DNA of 21,582 bases, taken from Proteiniphilum sp. UBA5283 (lineage in GTDB: Bacteria > Bacteroidota > Bacteroidia > Bacteroidales > Dysgonomonadaceae). The translations under genes and the position numbers were made by a program. The notes below the pieces were generated by a model. The model did no database searches. It saw nothing but the letters and a program-made list of their open reading frames with translations, and was not told where the DNA came from. The stretch covers positions 82,696 through 104,277 of the forward strand of contig DHSP01000003.1 of assembly GCA_002408485.1 (NCBI GenBank). Direction: 5' to 3'. How positions within the stretch are numbered: the first letter of the stretch is position 1; each line of letters opens with the position of its first letter. Below, piece by piece: positions 8,875 through 15,236 of this stretch.

Positions 8875-8906
8875 CTTGGGGATACGAAGTTTTTCCTGTA
8901 TTTTTG
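8875..8906 (+). promoter_or_regulatory. Promoter for alaS
   Basis: CTTG (8875-8878), a 20-nt spacer and TATTTTTG followed by CAC (8899-8909), a close match to TTTG/TAnnTTTG. Predicted transcription start is near 8913, giving a leader of ~125 nt. Confidence 0.6.
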
Positions 8907-8952
8907 CACTTTGTTTCGAATAAAAATAGAGAGTAAAAGGTCGTGGGAAGAT

Positions 8953-9027
8953 ATGAGGCGAAAAGATTACGCCGGATGCGGTCGTTTTGAACCCTCTTCC
9001 GCTTACCCCACACTATTTTACGTGTAA
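8953..9027 (+). other. Possible 24-codon leader ORF in the alaS 5' UTR
   Basis: An ATG-initiated frame encoding MRRKDYAGCG... and ending in TAA, 11 nt before the alaS start and downstream of its predicted promoter. It holds only two alanine codons, so classical attenuation by Ala codons is not supported. No clear ribosome-binding site. Most likely chance. Confidence 0.2.
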
Positions 9028-9038
9028 CATAAATTTGT

Positions 9039-11654
9039 ATGATGACTTCCAAAGAGATTCGCCAGTCGTATAAAGACTTTTTTCAGTCGAAAGAACACCA
9101 CATTGTGCCTTCGGCGCCGATGGTGATCAAGGATGACCCCACGCTGATGTTTACCAATGCCGGCATGAACCAGTTCAAAGATATCATCCTGGGGAATGCC
9201 CCGGTGAAATATCCGCGGGTAGCCGATTCACAGAAGTGCCTTCGAGTGAGCGGCAAGCACAACGACCTGGAGGAGGTGGGACACGATACCTACCACCACA
9301 CCATGTTCGAGATGCTGGGTAACTGGTCGTTCGGAGATTATTTCAAGAAAGAAGCGATCGCCTGGGCATGGGAGTATCTGACGGAAGTGCTTAAGCTCGA
9401 TAAGAACCGTTTGTATGTCACCGTCTTCGAGGGTGCTGCAGAGGAGCAACTGGAGCGGGACGACGAGGCTGCCGCCTATTGGGAGACATACCTTCCCAAA
9501 GGGCGGATCATCAATGGAAATAAAAAGGATAATTTCTGGGAGATGGGCGATACCGGTCCCTGTGGCCCCTGCTCGGAGATCCACATCGACCTGCGCCCCG
9601 AAAGCGAGCGGGCCGAAGTAGACGGACTCACGCTGGTGAACCAGAGTCACCCGCAGGTTATCGAAATATGGAACCTGGTCTTTATGCAATACAACCGGAA
9701 GGCCGACGGCTCACTGGAGCCGCTACCGGCAAAAGTAATTGATACCGGCATGGGCTTTGAGCGTCTCTGCATGGCAGTGCAGGGGAAGTTGTCGAACTAC
9801 GACACCGACCTGTTTCAACCCATCATCCGCACAATCGGAGAGATTAGCAACGCCACCTATGGTGAGGACGATAAAAAAGACATCGCCATGCGGGTCATTG
9901 CGGACCATCTGCGCACAATCGCTTTTTCCATTACCGACGGTCAGCTGCCTTCGAACGCCAAAGCGGGATATGTGATTCGTCGTATCCTGCGTCGCGCCGT
10001 TCGCTACGGATATACCTTCCTGAATATGCACGAACCGTTCATGCACCGGCTTATTCCCACATTGATCGACGTGATGGGAGAGGCATACCCGGAGCTGGTT
10101 GCCCAGCAGGGACTTATTGGGAAAGTGATGAAAGAGGAGGAAGAATCTTTCCTGCGTACCCTGGAGACCGGTATCAGGCTGCTGGAAAAAAATATGCCCG
10201 AGGAAAAGGGGGGCGTGCTGAGTGGCGAAGTGGCTTTTCAGCTTTACGACACCTTTGGGTTTCCTCTCGACCTGACCGAGTTGATCCTGCGCGAGCATGG
10301 GATGACGGTCGACGTGGAAGGCTTCAATGCCGAAATGCAGCAACAGAAACAACGTGCCCGCAATGCAGCTGCTGTGGAGACGGGCGACTGGACAAAGGTG
10401 CACGACGGCGAGCCGGAGTTTGTGGGCTATGATGAAACAGAAAGTACTGCACAGGTTCTTCGGTATCGTGCCGTAAAGCAGAAAAACAAGTTGTTTTACC
10501 AGATTGTGCTTTCCAGATCCCCTTTTTACGCGGAGATGGGTGGGCAGGTAGGCGATTCGGGCTGGCTGATCTCAGAAGGGGGAGAGAAAATAGACGTGTT
10601 CGATACAAAACGGGAGAACAACCTGGCCGTACATCTTACCCATACACTGCCGGAAAAGTTAGAGGCCACCTTCACTGCTCGTATTGATACAGAAAAAAGA
10701 ACAGCCACAGAATGCAACCACTCTGCCACCCACCTGATGCACGAAGCATTGCGTGAGGTGCTGGGCAAGCATGTGGAACAAAAGGGTTCGTATGTTTCGC
10801 CCGAGGTGTTGCGGTTCGACTTCTCCCATTTTCAGAAGATGACGCCCGAAGAGATTCGCGCAGTGGAGAGACAGGTGACCGCTAAAATAAGGAACAATTT
10901 CCCGATAGAAGAACATCGGCACGTACCCGTTGAGGAGGCCAAAGCCCAGGGGGCAATGGCACTTTTCGGGGAGAAATATGGCGACGATGTGCGCACCGTC
11001 CGATTTGGGACGTCTATTGAGCTTTGCGGTGGCACCCACATCTCCTCCACCGGACGCATCGGTACGTTCCGCATTGTGAGCGAAAGCGCCATCTCTGCCG
11101 GTGTAAGACGCATTGAGGCAGTTACGGCCAAGGTGTGTGAGGATTACCTTTATGCGAAAGAAGATGCGCTGGTGGAGGTCAAGAATCTGCTTAACAATGT
11201 ACCCGACATTATGCAGGGAGTGCATCGGTTGATTGCCGACAACGAAGAGATGAAAAAGGAACTTCAAGGCTATGTGAAAGAGAAGACCGTGCAGCTGAAG
11301 CAGCGGATTATCGAGCGGAAAGAGGTGGTCAATGGCGTACATCTCTTCCGGGTGATACTGCCGATAGGTGCTCCCGACGTGGTGAAAGACATTGCTTTTC
11401 AACTGAAAGGGGAGTTCCCGGAAAAGATGTTCTTTGTTGCCGGTACAGCCTCAAGCGGGAAGCCCAGCCTCACGGTCATGCTGAGCGACGACCTGGTTGC
11501 CGCGGGATTTCATGCCGGCAATATGGTGCGCGAAGCGGCCAAGTTCATTCAGGGCGGCGGCGGAGGGCAGCCTCATTTTGCCACCGCCGGAGGTAAGAAT
11601 GCCGACGGGCTGAATGCCGCCGTGGAGGTAATTGTCAGGAAGTTGAGAGATTGA
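9039..11654 (+). CDS. alaS: Alanine--tRNA ligase
   Basis: Charges tRNA-Ala with alanine and hydrolyses mischarged Ser- or Gly-tRNA-Ala. The 871 residues are close to the 876 of the E. coli enzyme and cover all domains. The class II catalytic core shows MFTNAGMNQFKD (31-42) and HTMFEMLGNWSFGDYF. The editing-domain zinc site is complete: H561/H565 in HSATH and C663/H667 in CGGTH, each three residues below the E. coli numbering. The C-terminal C-Ala domain ends with the glycine-rich GGGGGQPHFATAGG. Two ATGs are adjacent (9039 and 9042); either could start translation. No frameshift or loss seen. It is its own transcription unit and converges on the acyltransferase gene. Confidence 0.98.
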   Translation: MMTSKEIRQSYKDFFQSKEHHIVPSAPMVIKDDPTLMFTNAGMNQFKDIILGNAPVKYPRVADSQKCLRVSGKHNDLEEVGHDTYHHTMFEMLGNWSFGDYFKKEAIAWAWEYLTEVLKLDKNRLYVTVFEGAAEEQLERDDEAAAYWETYLPKGRIINGNKKDNFWEMGDTGPCGPCSEIHIDLRPESERAEVDGLTLVNQSHPQVIEIWNLVFMQYNRKADGSLEPLPAKVIDTGMGFERLCMAVQGKLSNYDTDLFQPIIRTIGEISNATYGEDDKKDIAMRVIADHLRTIAFSITDGQLPSNAKAGYVIRRILRRAVRYGYTFLNMHEPFMHRLIPTLIDVMGEAYPELVAQQGLIGKVMKEEEESFLRTLETGIRLLEKNMPEEKGGVLSGEVAFQLYDTFGFPLDLTELILREHGMTVDVEGFNAEMQQQKQRARNAAAVETGDWTKVHDGEPEFVGYDETESTAQVLRYRAVKQKNKLFYQIVLSRSPFYAEMGGQVGDSGWLISEGGEKIDVFDTKRENNLAVHLTHTLPEKLEATFTARIDTEKRTATECNHSATHLMHEALREVLGKHVEQKGSYVSPEVLRFDFSHFQKMTPEEIRAVERQVTAKIRNNFPIEEHRHVPVEEAKAQGAMALFGEKYGDDVRTVRFGTSIELCGGTHISSTGRIGTFRIVSESAISAGVRRIEAVTAKVCEDYLYAKEDALVEVKNLLNNVPDIMQGVHRLIADNEEMKKELQGYVKEKTVQLKQRIIERKEVVNGVHLFRVILPIGAPDVVKDIAFQLKGEFPEKMFFVAGTASSGKPSLTVMLSDDLVAAGFHAGNMVREAAKFIQGGGGGQPHFATAGGKNADGLNAAVEVIVRKLRD

Positions 11655-11722
11655 TGGAGCTGTGCACCCGATTCACGGGTTGTGGCCGTAGTGTTTCCAC
11701 TTTGTGCGGTATTCGCTTCGGG

Positions 11723-13033
11723 TCATAGCTGAATGAGTTTCAGCACTTGCTTCCATGTTTCGGGCTGCTGTCTCACGAACTGCTGCACTTTTCGGTCTCT
11801 CAGTGCCGCTTTCCGCCATTTCCGCCAGTAAAGGGCGAAATAGAAAGTGGCCGGCATCACCAGCGAATAGAGAAAGGCTAGGAGCCAGTTGTGGCTGATG
11901 AATCCCACGGATAATGACTGGATGAGGTCGAATATCGGCACAAAAAACAGTCCCGCCGCATACCTTACCGACGGAATAAACTGTTTATCCTTGAAAAAGC
12001 CCTGTAGCTTTTTATTGAGAAGTATCGGGAAGAGACCATTCAGAAATCCGAACAGAGCCACCGGGGCAGTCAGGATAAGAGCCGAGAGGCGGGCAACCAG
12101 ACTTGTCGCGGAGCAGGGCTCCCACAAACGGTCCTTGGGAGTGAGAGCATGGCGTTTGAGAATATGGAGTGCCTCACGAAAACCGGCAATCTTTGTGTCA
12201 AATGCGGCAGGGTTCTTTTCGCAAAGATCATCAAGGGCCCTTACAATATGCAGTGATGCCTGCAGGTAACCCTCTTTTCGCTCTGCATATTTCTCCCGTG
12301 CAATTTTATCGGCGTTCCAGTCAATGGCATGGAGATACTCGTCATAAAATGCATCGTTTTGTATATTGACTACCATCGACTGAAGTCCCTTTTCCATATC
12401 CTGCCGCAGCTGATTAATTGCAAGGCTCGGGTTTTCTTCGTACAGCTCCTTGTACTCCGATACCTCGATGGGCGTGCCGAAGGTGACATATACGTCCGAC
12501 AGAAAGCCAAAGATATCGCGATAGTAAATAGATACGGGAACAATCTGGCTGTGCAGCTGAAAGCCAAGAGATGCCTCGGTGGGCAGTACAATGCGTGGAA
12601 CGGCTTTTTGAATGGGCAGCAGTGACTGTTTCGGGTTATGCCTTGCCTCCGGAAAGAGTGCCAACGGATTGTTCTTTTTCAGGATCCGCGCAGCATTTCG
12701 AAAAATCTCGTTGTTTTTGTTCAGGTTATCTATCCCGTCCCGCATCCTGAAAACAGGCATGATGCGCATTCCCCGGAGCATCCATGCGACAAATTTTTGT
12801 TTAAAGATATCGGCACGAGCCAGGAAGACAATCTGTTTGAGATGGTACGAGGAATAAACGAGCAGCAACGCGTCGATCAGTGCGTTGCGGTGATTGGGGG
12901 CAAAAATGACCGGCTTCTCACGCGATACATTTTCTTTTCTTCCTGTGAATACCATCTTTCTGAAATTCAACCTTAGGGCCGTGTTGACGGGCAACTTGGC
13001 CAGCGCATACCGGAAGTCGTATCGATAAATCAT
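11723..13033 (-). CDS. PlsC-like membrane acyltransferase with C-terminal membrane helices
   Basis: A 436-residue protein of the glycerolphosphate/lysophosphatidate acyltransferase superfamily, probably transferring an acyl chain to a lipid acceptor at the inner membrane. The catalytic His/Asp motif is PNHRNALID (H48, D54), i.e. H-x5-D rather than the H-x4-D of E. coli PlsC. The acceptor-binding motif is FPEARH (127-132) where canonical enzymes have FPEGTR. The C-terminal third has three hydrophobic stretches likely to be membrane segments. I start it at the ATG at 13033, because that overlaps the transporter stop by 4 nt (ATGA). A longer frame to 13120 would run deep into the transporter gene and adds no recognisable sequence. 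The acceptor is unknown. Confidence 0.82.
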   Translation of the reverse strand: MIYRYDFRYALAKLPVNTALRLNFRKMVFTGRKENVSREKPVIFAPNHRNALIDALLLVYSSYHLKQIVFLARADIFKQKFVAWMLRGMRIMPVFRMRDGIDNLNKNNEIFRNAARILKKNNPLALFPEARHNPKQSLLPIQKAVPRIVLPTEASLGFQLHSQIVPVSIYYRDIFGFLSDVYVTFGTPIEVSEYKELYEENPSLAINQLRQDMEKGLQSMVVNIQNDAFYDEYLHAIDWNADKIAREKYAERKEGYLQASLHIVRALDDLCEKNPAAFDTKIAGFREALHILKRHALTPKDRLWEPCSATSLVARLSALILTAPVALFGFLNGLFPILLNKKLQGFFKDKQFIPSVRYAAGLFFVPIFDLIQSLSVGFISHNWLLAFLYSLVMPATFYFALYWRKWRKAALRDRKVQQFVRQQPETWKQVLKLIQL

Positions 13034-13998
13034 AACGTGTTCGTTTGGAATGCAATGGGACGTCTTCTCCAGTAAAAAGCCAGCAGGAGCCCGGCCACAA
13101 TATGCCACACGCCCCACCATGCTGCAATGAAGGCCATACCACCCAGGTTAAGCTCGGGAGGAAAAATCCGGGGGTTGAATATCAGCGCAAGTCCGAGCCC
13201 TGAGTTCTGAATACCTGTTTCTATCGAGATGGACCGGCAATTGATCTCGGATACCCTCATTGCTTTTGGCACAAAATAACCTGCTATAAATGCCAGTCCG
13301 TTATGCAGCAATACAATGAAAAAGATCAGATGAATGTATTTGAGAAAGATGCTGAAATTACCCGCCAGGGCAGCGACGATAAAACCTACGAAGAAAATGA
13401 CCGAAGCAGCCTGTACGGTTTTGTCTACTTTTCGCACAAGCTTCGGGAATTTCATGCCCACGAACATACCCAGTATTACCGGGATGCCCAGGATCAGGAA
13501 GACGGTGCGAAACATCTCCAGCGGGTCAATGGATATCGGTACCAGCAGGGGAGAGTGTCTGGCATAGAGCCCTCCCCAGAAGGCGAAATTAAACGGAGTC
13601 ATAAACAGGCTCATGACAGTTGTAATGGCTGTGAGGCTTACCGATAACGTCACATTTGATTTTGAGATGGCCGAGATGAGGTTTGAGACGTTTCCACCGG
13701 GACAGGCAGACACCAAAATCATCCCCATTGCTACCGCGGTACTGGGTTGGATAACCAGTACCAGCAAATAGGTGAGAGCAGGCAGGAGCAGGTATTGTGA
13801 GATTACACCCATCCATACCGGTTTAGGGCGTGAAGCCAGTGTTTTGAAATGTTGTGGACGGATACTGAGCGCTACGCCGAACATGATGAAAGCAATGGCG
13901 ATATTCATCAGGTTGATGCTTTCCTGATTGAAGTTCAACCTTACGGTGTCTAACTGTTCTAAGTTCCCGAAGAGGGATAGAAGCGGGGTAAGCTGCAT
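13030..13998 (-). CDS. BASS-family (bile acid:sodium symporter-like) transporter
   Basis: A 322-residue inner-membrane protein with about nine to ten hydrophobic segments. Two family signatures are clear: SACPGGNVSNLIS (97-109), in the first crossover region, and ETGIQNSGLGLAL (260-272), in the second; these line the sodium and substrate sites in structurally known homologues. Bacterial members carry bile acids, pantoate or other organic anions, so the substrate is open. The ATG at 13998 is chosen over a TTG at 14031 because a -7 promoter box lies inside the extra codons, so transcription would start after the TTG. The stop overlaps the acyltransferase start by 4 nt, so the two are probably translated together. 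Confidence 0.88.
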   Translation of the reverse strand: MQLTPLLSLFGNLEQLDTVRLNFNQESINLMNIAIAFIMFGVALSIRPQHFKTLASRPKPVWMGVISQYLLLPALTYLLVLVIQPSTAVAMGMILVSACPGGNVSNLISAISKSNVTLSVSLTAITTVMSLFMTPFNFAFWGGLYARHSPLLVPISIDPLEMFRTVFLILGIPVILGMFVGMKFPKLVRKVDKTVQAASVIFFVGFIVAALAGNFSIFLKYIHLIFFIVLLHNGLAFIAGYFVPKAMRVSEINCRSISIETGIQNSGLGLALIFNPRIFPPELNLGGMAFIAAWWGVWHIVAGLLLAFYWRRRPIAFQTNTL

Positions 13999-14020
13999 TG
14001 GACTGTTTGATTGTAAGCCA

Positions 14021-14054
14021 CAAAGGTACAAAATTTATATATATTGCGAACAAA
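14021..14054 (-). promoter_or_regulatory. Promoter for the transporter-acyltransferase operon
   Basis: On the - strand, TTTG (14054-14051), a 22-nt spacer and TACCTTTG (14028-14021), an excellent -7 box with a slightly long spacer. Transcription would start near 14014, about 16 nt before the ATG at 13998. The -33 element sits in the T-rich tail of the upstream terminator. Confidence 0.6.
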
Positions 14055-14057
14055 GAA

Positions 14058-14085
14058 AGGGTATCCAACACTGTCTGGATACCCT
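14058..14085 (-). terminator. Rho-independent terminator of the outer-membrane barrel gene
   Basis: A perfect 10-bp stem with an 8-nt loop (AGGGTATCCA / TGGATACCCT), followed on the - strand by TTCTTTGTT. It lies ~95 nt beyond the barrel gene's stop. Confidence 0.75.
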
Positions 14086-14087
14086 GT

Positions 14088-14140
14088 AGGAACTGAATTG
14101 TGGTTTCTTCAAATCTTATCTTGGGGGTTATTCAGTTCCT
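14088..14140. other. Second 11-bp inverted repeat in the barrel-gene 3' UTR
   Basis: AGGAACTGAAT (14088-14098) pairs perfectly with ATTCAGTTCCT (14130-14140) around a 31-nt loop. It is only 2 nt from the terminator hairpin, so the barrel mRNA would end in two adjacent stem-loops. On the + strand the repeat is followed by six Ts (counting the last stem base), so it could also stop rightward transcripts. Confidence 0.6.
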
Positions 14141-14180
14141 TTTTTCTTGTAATGCCTTTCCGGTTCTTGGCGGATCTTTC

Positions 14181-14759
14181 TTATAACCTTATTGAAATAC
14201 CCAGTTCGAGAGCAGAAATGCCATACCCGATTTCGGCAAAAGCTCCGAATTTATCGGAGAAATGATATCGTGCGCCCACGAATGCGGAGTACCCAATGCC
14301 ACTTCCTGTGGATGCTTCGGTTGCGTGACTGCCGGAGCTGCCGAAATACTTGCTGCTTACGGCATTATAGCCCAGCATTAACCCTGTGTAAGTATCGAGC
14401 TTGTCAATGAACTGATAATGGAAAACTCCGCGCGCACCCAGGATAACGTAGCTGTACTTGTAACCGTACGTGGAGTTTGCATACGTCGTTTCCCATTTAT
14501 TGGCTGTGTATGCCATATACCCTCCCACGCCGATGGAAGCTTTGCCGTCCAGGAGCCCGTCGAGAATACATTGCTCGTAAGATGCCGAAAGAGGAGGAAT
14601 ACTGCTTGAGTATCCGTCGCCTCCGTAGTAACTCCCTACGCCGATACCTAGATTCGCAATTTTTTCTCCTTTGGAGAACAGATTCTGTGCTTGCATGCTC
14701 ATCAACGCTCCGCTTGCAAAGACAATGACAAGCGTCATAATTGTTTTTTTAGTCATCAT
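14181..14759 (-). CDS. Small outer-membrane beta-barrel protein
   Basis: A 192-residue exported protein; the signal peptide is cleaved after MQA (residue ~24). The mature part alternates polar and hydrophobic/aromatic residues with many glycines and tyrosines. It ends in a strand finishing ISIRL, and FSDKFGAFAEIGYGIS just before is typical of porin-like eight-strand barrels (OmpA/OmpW/PorT-like). No periplasmic domain or enzymatic motif is visible. A precise family and a function cannot be given. It has a dedicated terminator and is divergent from a membrane AraC regulator across a repeat-rich intergenic region, suggesting that it is that regulator's target. Tandem ATGs at 14759 and 14756 are equivalent. 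Confidence 0.75.
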   Translation of the reverse strand: MMTKKTIMTLVIVFASGALMSMQAQNLFSKGEKIANLGIGVGSYYGGDGYSSSIPPLSASYEQCILDGLLDGKASIGVGGYMAYTANKWETTYANSTYGYKYSYVILGARGVFHYQFIDKLDTYTGLMLGYNAVSSKYFGSSGSHATEASTGSGIGYSAFVGARYHFSDKFGAFAEIGYGISALELGISIRL

Positions 14760-14910
14760 GAAAATTGTAATTTATTATTGCCTACTCGTAAAGCTTTTCG
14801 GCTATCGCTGTTATTAATTATTGATTGCATAAGATCATGTCTTGATAAGGAATTCAGTTTTGCGGCGAACTCTCTTTTTTTGAATAATCCATATCAATCC
14901 AAGCGGGAGA

Positions 14911-14940
14911 CAAAAGTAGATAAATCCCGGGTCGCTCAAG
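14911..14940 (-). promoter_or_regulatory. Promoter for the outer-membrane barrel gene
   Basis: On the - strand, CTTG (14940-14937), an 18-nt spacer and TACTTTTG (14918-14911). The -33 match is imperfect. Transcription would begin near 14904, placing the nearest two 14-bp repeats at about -47 to -81, a usual activator position. Confidence 0.5.
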
Positions 14941-14950
14941 AATGTGCCAT

Positions 14951-15148
14951 TTGCCCCGGGTAAAAAAAACCTTGCTCCCGGTAAAAAAATGAATTCCTCC
15001 ATTTGTCGTTATTTTGCTTCCGGTCAATTTACGTTCAGTCAAGCCCGGCCGAAAGAAATCTTTTCCCGAATGCCTGTGCAACCTTACGCCCTGCAAAAGA
15101 TGAATCTACTTGTTTGCTCTGCGTAAAGAACCCTTTGCTTTGCGTAAA
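14951..15148 (+). repeat. Array of 14-bp TTGC-N5-GTAAA repeats, probable AraC-type operator
   Basis: Five direct copies at 14951-14964, 14972-14985, 15014-15027, 15114-15127 and 15135-15148. Four match all nine fixed bases; the third reads GTCAA. The five central bases are always YYYSS. Start-to-start distances are 21, 42, 100 and 21 bp, so two pairs are exactly 21 bp apart (two helical turns) and the third copy stays on that phase. An inverted near-copy (TTGC-N5-GTAAG on the - strand) is at 15083-15096. AraC itself binds direct half-sites 21 bp apart, so the divergent AraC-family regulator is the obvious candidate ligand. Confidence 0.75.
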
Positions 15149-15192
15149 ATAACCCCCTTTTTTCCTTATTTTCTTGCGTTGGGGCAGACATT

Positions 15193-15207
15193 CATTCCGC
15201 CGGAATG
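15193..15207. promoter_or_regulatory. 15-bp palindrome next to the araC-type promoter
   Basis: CATTCCG-C-CGGAATG, a perfect 7-bp inverted repeat ending 1 nt before the -7 box of the regulator gene. A dimeric repressor bound here would block the promoter. No regulator is assigned. Confidence 0.5.
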
Positions 15208-15208
15208 T

Positions 15209-15216
15209 TATCTTTG
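15209..15216 (+). promoter_or_regulatory. -7 box for the AraC-type regulator gene
   Basis: TATCTTTG followed by CA, a full match to TAnnTTTG, with a predicted start of transcription near 15223 and the ATG at 15237. No good TTTG is found at the expected -33 distance, which fits a promoter that needs an activator. Confidence 0.5.
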
Positions 15217-15236
15217 CATGTTCTTAAAATAATGCT

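Larger units (their letters stand above)
8737..9038. other. 302-bp divergent intergenic region between methyltransferase and alaS
   Basis: Contains a leftward promoter for the methyltransferase, a rightward promoter for alaS, and an alaS leader of ~125 nt with one possible 24-codon reading frame. No T-box-like element or rho-independent terminator was recognised. Confidence 0.6.
14760..15236. other. 477-bp divergent regulatory region
   Basis: Lies between the barrel gene (leftward) and the AraC-type regulator (rightward). It holds a promoter for each gene, an array of 14-bp repeats and a 15-bp palindrome, all listed separately. The first ~145 bp next to the barrel gene are the predicted 5' UTR and show no clear structure. 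No additional coding frame was convincing. Confidence 0.65.

Noticed and set aside
9030..9037. TAAATTTG just before alaS as a promoter -7 box
   Set aside because: Transcription would begin inside the gene; the box at 8899-8906 has a proper -33 partner and spacing.
9723..10403. 226-codon frame antisense to alaS
   Set aside because: It lies fully inside the conserved alaS coding sequence and has no recognisable protein features.
11666..11680. ACCCG-ATTCA-CGGGT hairpin after alaS as a terminator
   Set aside because: The stem is only 5 bp and no T-run follows on either strand.
13034..13120. Upstream extension of the acyltransferase by 29 residues
   Set aside because: It lies wholly within the transporter gene, has no family similarity, and the ATG at 13033 gives a clean 4-nt ATGA overlap.
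13999..14031. TTG start adding 11 residues to the BASS transporter
   Set aside because: The -7 box TACCTTTG lies within these codons, so the transcript would start after the TTG; the ATG at 13998 is the better start.
14951..15148. CRISPR-like array
   Set aside because: The repeats are 14 bp with 7-bp gaps in the tight pairs, unevenly spaced, and there are no cas genes; an operator array fits better.
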